From an uncultured Lachnospiraceae bacterium (GTDB lineage: Bacteria; Bacillota; Clostridia; Lachnospirales; Lachnospiraceae): a DNA stretch of 64,000 nucleotides. Under the pieces are notes generated by a model that saw only the letters and a list, made by a program, of their open reading frames with translations, did no database searches and was not told where the DNA came from. Positions 60,911 to 64,000 of the stretch are shown piece after piece (the stretch's first letter is position 1; each line of letters begins with the position of its first letter). Location of the stretch: the NCBI GenBank assembly GCA_900550475.1, contig URSA01000011.1:1-64000 (forward strand), written 5' to 3'. Position numbers and translations under genes: made by a program.

Positions 60911-61177
60911 CTACTTTCTGATTCCCAATTTGCCGATGATCGCACGATATCTCTCGATATCCTTCTTCTTCAGATAATCCAGAAGACCGCGTCTCTGGCC
61001 TACCATCTTAAGCAGACCTCTGTTGGAATGATGATCCTTGGGATTCTGCTTCATATGCTCGGTGAGCTCCCTGATTCTCTCGGTCAGAACTGCGATCTGA
61101 ACCTCAGGTGAACCGGTATCTCCGGGCTTCGTTGCATACTCGTTGATGATTGCTGTTTTCTTCTCTTTAGAAATCAT
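60911..61177 (-). CDS. rpsO: 30S ribosomal protein S15
   Basis: Binds 16S rRNA early in small-subunit assembly. The 88-aa sequence has GDTGSPEVQIAVLTERIREL and the HHSNRGLLKMVGQRRGLLDY signature. AAAGGAGG precedes the ATG. It has its own promoter and terminator ahead of pnp. Confidence 0.98.
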   Translation of the reverse strand: MISKEKKTAIINEYATKPGDTGSPEVQIAVLTERIRELTEHMKQNPKDHHSNRGLLKMVGQRRGLLDYLKKKDIERYRAIIGKLGIRK

Positions 61178-61267
61178 GTTGATCTCCTCCTTTTTTCTTA
61201 ATCGCCTGCTGCCAAGGTCCGGTCGGAGTCCTCCAAAACCTGAGCAACGGCTAAATCATACTTTGTA

Positions 61268-61296
61268 AGCATAGCACAAACTTTCCTGTTTGTAAA
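61268..61296 (-). promoter_or_regulatory. Promoter of rpsO
   Basis: On the minus strand: TTTACA (61296-61291), a 17-nt spacer, then TATGCT (61273-61268). The predicted leader is about 80 nt and could host S15 autocontrol, but I could not define a structure. Confidence 0.55.
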
Positions 61297-61303
61297 CAAA
61301 AAC

Positions 61304-62404
61304 TTATGCGTTCTCGGTGCCTGCGGCATATCTGTCCGCCTGCTCCGCGATCAGCGCCGCATCTTCAAAATAGTTGATGCGCATGGCAGCCTTCACTTCC
61401 GCCACGGTAGCCGCCGCTTCCTCACGCGCCACCTCGCTGCCCTTCTTTAAGATCTCGTAGATGTCAGGGATCTGCCGCTCCAGCTCTTTCCTGCGGTTGC
61501 GGATCGGCTCCAGCTCCTCCTGCATGATGGCGTTCAGGAATTTCTTTACCTTCACATCGCCCAGACCGCCTCTCTGGTAATGACCCTTCAGTTCATCCAG
61601 ATTTGCGTATTCCGGCAGGTATCTCTCAAAATGCTCCGGTCTGCTGAAAGCGTCCAGATAGGTGAACACGGTGTTGCCCTCCAGAGAACCGGGATCCGTG
61701 ATCTTCAGGTGGTTGGGATCCGTAAACATACTCATAACCTTGGTGCGCACCTCATCCGCCGAATCCGACAGATAGATGCAGTTGCCCAGGGACTTGCTCA
61801 TCTTCGCCCTGCCGTCCGTTCCCGGCAGTCTGCAGCAGACCTCGTTCTGGGGAATCAGCGCCTCCGGCTCCACCAGCGTGTCTCCATATACAAAGTTGAA
61901 CTTTCTCACGATCTCGCGGCACTGCTCGATCATGGGAAGCTGATCCTCCCCGACGGGAACCGTGGTTGCCTTGAATGCCGTGATATCCGCCGCCTGACTG
62001 ATGGGATAGGTGAAAAAGCCCACCGGGATGCTGGTCTCAAAGTTGCGCATCTGGATCTCCGCCTTCACGGTAGGATTCCTCTGCAGTCTGGACACCGTCA
62101 CAAGGTTCATGTAGTAAAAGGACAGCTCCGCCAGCTCCTGGATCTGGGACTGTATGAACAGCGTTGATTTTGCCGGATCCAGCCCGCAGGAGAGATAGTC
62201 CAGCGCCACCTCGATGATGTTCTGGCGCACCTTCTCCGGATTGTCAGCATTGTCGGTGAGCGCCTGCGCGTCCGCGATCATAATAAAGATCTTGTCATAC
62301 TCTCCCGAGTTCTGAAGCTCAACTCTTCTCTTCAAAGATCCCACATAGTGCCCCACATGCAGCCTTCCCGTAGGTCTGTCCCCTGTCAAAATAATTTTTC
62401 CCAT
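61304..62404 (-). CDS. trpS: Tryptophanyl-tRNA synthetase
   Basis: Class I aminoacyl-tRNA synthetase. The HIGH-type motif appears as GDRPTGRLHVGHYVGSL and the KMSKS motif as AKMSKSLGN. ATG 62404 with GGAGATTAC gives 366 aa; a start four codons earlier is part of that site. There is no room for a T-box in the 62 bp before it. Confidence 0.95.
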   Translation of the reverse strand: MGKIILTGDRPTGRLHVGHYVGSLKRRVELQNSGEYDKIFIMIADAQALTDNADNPEKVRQNIIEVALDYLSCGLDPAKSTLFIQSQIQELAELSFYYMNLVTVSRLQRNPTVKAEIQMRNFETSIPVGFFTYPISQAADITAFKATTVPVGEDQLPMIEQCREIVRKFNFVYGDTLVEPEALIPQNEVCCRLPGTDGRAKMSKSLGNCIYLSDSADEVRTKVMSMFTDPNHLKITDPGSLEGNTVFTYLDAFSRPEHFERYLPEYANLDELKGHYQRGGLGDVKVKKFLNAIMQEELEPIRNRRKELERQIPDIYEILKKGSEVAREEAAATVAEVKAAMRINYFEDAALIAEQADRYAAGTENA

Positions 62405-62466
62405 TGTAATCTCCATTCTCTCTGCGGGCTTTCCGCCGCATCGTTTTCCCTCTATATTCTCTCCTG

Positions 62467-63969
62467 TCAGGCGCCTACCGTGATCAGATAGTCGTCCTTG
62501 TCCGCATCCTTCACCTTGTAAAGCTGCACATCCGCTTTTTTCAGAATGTCCTCAAGGCTCTCCGTGTCTCCCGGAATCTGGCAGAAATATCCCTGGGACA
62601 CCGTCACGATTCCCCGGTTCGGTGCATTCGGATTTTCAATCCGCAGCGCTCTCACCTCGTTCTGCAGCTGCTCTGCAAACCTTTTTAACCCATCCATATC
62701 GATATCCGTCAGAACCACCATGAGTTCATCCCCGCCGTAACGAAACGCCCTGCCGCAGGCGCCCTCATGCACAGCCCGGCGCAGGCATTGTCTGAGCACC
62801 TCCGACAGACTCTCAAGACATCTGTCACCAGCCACATGTCCGTAGGTGTCATTGTACTGCTTGAAGCAGTCCACATCAATCAGCCCCACCACCAGATAGG
62901 TGTGCTCCTCCTTCGCCTTCTCCAGAAGATCCGTGCCGTAACGGTGCAGGCTGTACCTGCTGCCCAGCCCCGTGAGCGCGTCCGTCTCCGCGAGCTCCTG
63001 CATTGCCAGCTTCTCCCGCGCCTCGGTCGCACGCTCCTTCTCCTTGCAGAAAAGCTCCACCTTTATATCGGCAATTTCCTTTCTTTCCTGTCTGTCCTCT
63101 TCCTTCCTGTCCATCACTGCGTCCACATACTGCACGCACAGGTTCTTGTAGTCCTCCTCCCTGTGCAGCGTGCGGGCATAGTCCATGCACATCTCCAGCA
63201 CGCAGATGCGGATCTCCGTGTTGTGATACTGCCCCATCTTCCTGTAATAAATGGAAACAATCCGCTCCCAGTAATCATACGCCTTGATATCCTTGAGCAG
63301 CGTGACATACTCCTGAACGCGGGTAAGAAAATCAGCCGGCTCCGAGACATCCAGCAGACATTTTTCAAGCTCAGGCAGATTCTTTCTGACTTCCTCCTCC
63401 ATGCCCTTCCGGCAGAGGATCATGTTCCGCAAAAGCCTGACATCATAGACCTGAACATCCTTCTGTGCCAGATTTTTCTCTGCCTGTGCAAGGTAATGCT
63501 CCGCCTGCTCCAGATGACCCAGCTTCAGATGCGCAAGCGCCAGATTTTCGGAAAGAATCCGCCGAAGAACGGCTATCCGCGGGAAAACATCCGCATTCAG
63601 ATACTGCGCCTTTTCCCGGCACTCCTCGAAGAATTGCAGCGCCTGTTCATTCTCCTCAATTTCCAGATAGTGGGAGCCCAGATTGTTCAGGCTTACCAGC
63701 TCCGTGTACGGCACATCATGCTCTCTGGCACACTTAAGCCCCATGATATAGCTGTCGATTTCCTGCGCCACATTTCCGATCGCCGCGTGAACCACGCCCA
63801 TCAGATTGTAGGTCTTCGCCTGCATCTCATAGTCTTCCAGTTCCTTGAACATCGGAAGTACCTGCTCCAGATGGGCGTTAGCCTCCCGCAGCTTGCTGTC
63901 GTAATATTCCTTTTCTGCGCACTCGTAAAGTGCATAAGCTTCGCTTTTCTGCTGTTCTCTGTCAGTCAT
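62467..63969 (-). CDS. TPR-repeat GGDEF-domain protein, putative diguanylate cyclase
   Basis: Soluble protein: residues about 5-310 are helical tetratricopeptide-like repeats (for example AKTYNLMGVVHAAIGNVAQE and SLNNLGSHYLEIEENEQALQ); a coiled coil follows, then a C-terminal GGDEF domain with LTGLGSRY, the metal site LIDVDCFKQYNDTYGHVAGD, and the signature RYGGDEL in place of GGDEF. The metal and catalytic residues look intact, but Leu replaces Phe. No RxxD inhibitory site is seen five residues before. No membrane segment. Start at ATG 63969 with AGGTGAG upstream; an ATG at 63987 is possible. 500 aa. Confidence 0.88.
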   Translation of the reverse strand: MTDREQQKSEAYALYECAEKEYYDSKLREANAHLEQVLPMFKELEDYEMQAKTYNLMGVVHAAIGNVAQEIDSYIMGLKCAREHDVPYTELVSLNNLGSHYLEIEENEQALQFFEECREKAQYLNADVFPRIAVLRRILSENLALAHLKLGHLEQAEHYLAQAEKNLAQKDVQVYDVRLLRNMILCRKGMEEEVRKNLPELEKCLLDVSEPADFLTRVQEYVTLLKDIKAYDYWERIVSIYYRKMGQYHNTEIRICVLEMCMDYARTLHREEDYKNLCVQYVDAVMDRKEEDRQERKEIADIKVELFCKEKERATEAREKLAMQELAETDALTGLGSRYSLHRYGTDLLEKAKEEHTYLVVGLIDVDCFKQYNDTYGHVAGDRCLESLSEVLRQCLRRAVHEGACGRAFRYGGDELMVVLTDIDMDGLKRFAEQLQNEVRALRIENPNAPNRGIVTVSQGYFCQIPGDTESLEDILKKADVQLYKVKDADKDDYLITVGA

Positions 63970-64000
63970 GTCTGCTCTCACCTGCATTTCTTCTGTGTCC

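Overview
The window reads as a chromosomal segment of an endospore-forming, Gram-positive anaerobe of the class Clostridia, most likely the family Lachnospiraceae. This rests on protein style and gene order: a complete spoIIIAA-AH operon, spoIIM, spoIVB and a Spo0A-type DNA-binding domain; the Firmicutes block asp23/nusB/xseA/xseB/ispA/dxs/tlyA/nadK/argR/recN/spoIVB; the yicC/remA/gmk/rpoZ block; RNase Y; RqcH; and strong AGGAGG-type ribosome binding sites. No rRNA, tRNA, CRISPR, prophage or complete insertion sequence was seen. Coding is dense and about 90% of genes lie on the minus strand. The plus-strand exceptions are a PHP phosphatase, a SpoVB-like flippase, DAHP synthase, an orphan chemoreceptor and an XRE regulator.

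Layout. 0.2-4 kb: a minus-strand operon of a membrane EAL phosphodiesterase and a PilB ATPase with a c-di-GMP-binding type N-terminus, behind a hairpin-rich leader. 4.1-7.3 kb: gap-pgk-tpiA. 7.4-13.1 kb: PHP phosphatase, mnmA with a cysteine desulfurase, a SpoVB-like flippase and DAHP synthase behind a near-consensus promoter. 13.2-20.4 kb: xerD-like recombinase, spoIIM, a Nudix hydrolase, aspartate aminotransferase, rny, recX and recA with two LexA boxes. 20.7-25 kb: an orphan chemoreceptor, a zinc-ribbon/repeat/membrane protein and a pgsA-cinA gene fusion. 25-34.2 kb: rimO, rpoZ, gmk, remA, yicC, rqcH, a second SpoVB/MurJ-like flippase, glgA and a Spo0A C-terminal-domain protein with no receiver domain. 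34.3-37.3 kb: an oxidoreductase, then the only clearly accessory stretch: a gene-poor AT-rich repeat region, a frameshifted membrane-protein gene and a divergent XRE regulator. 37.3-47.7 kb: spoIVB to asp23. 47.7-51.8 kb: a transglutaminase lipoprotein, prfC and deoB. 51.9-57 kb: the spoIIIA operon, preceded by a 5'-truncated ABC exporter. 58-64 kb: a small lipoprotein, pnp, rpsO, trpS and a TPR-GGDEF protein.

The genes mostly serve core metabolism, RNA decay and translation quality (rny, pnp, rqcH, yicC), DNA repair (recA, recX, recN, xseAB) and sporulation. C-di-GMP signalling appears at both ends. The features most worth following up are the receiver-less Spo0A close to the spo0A position expected after spoIVB, the PgsA-CinA fusion, the c-di-GMP/PilB operon with its structured leader, and a mirrored set of four repeat copies at 36.0-36.3 kb in which two motifs keep a constant 30-nt spacing. 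All functional statements are from reading the sequence; no database search was run.
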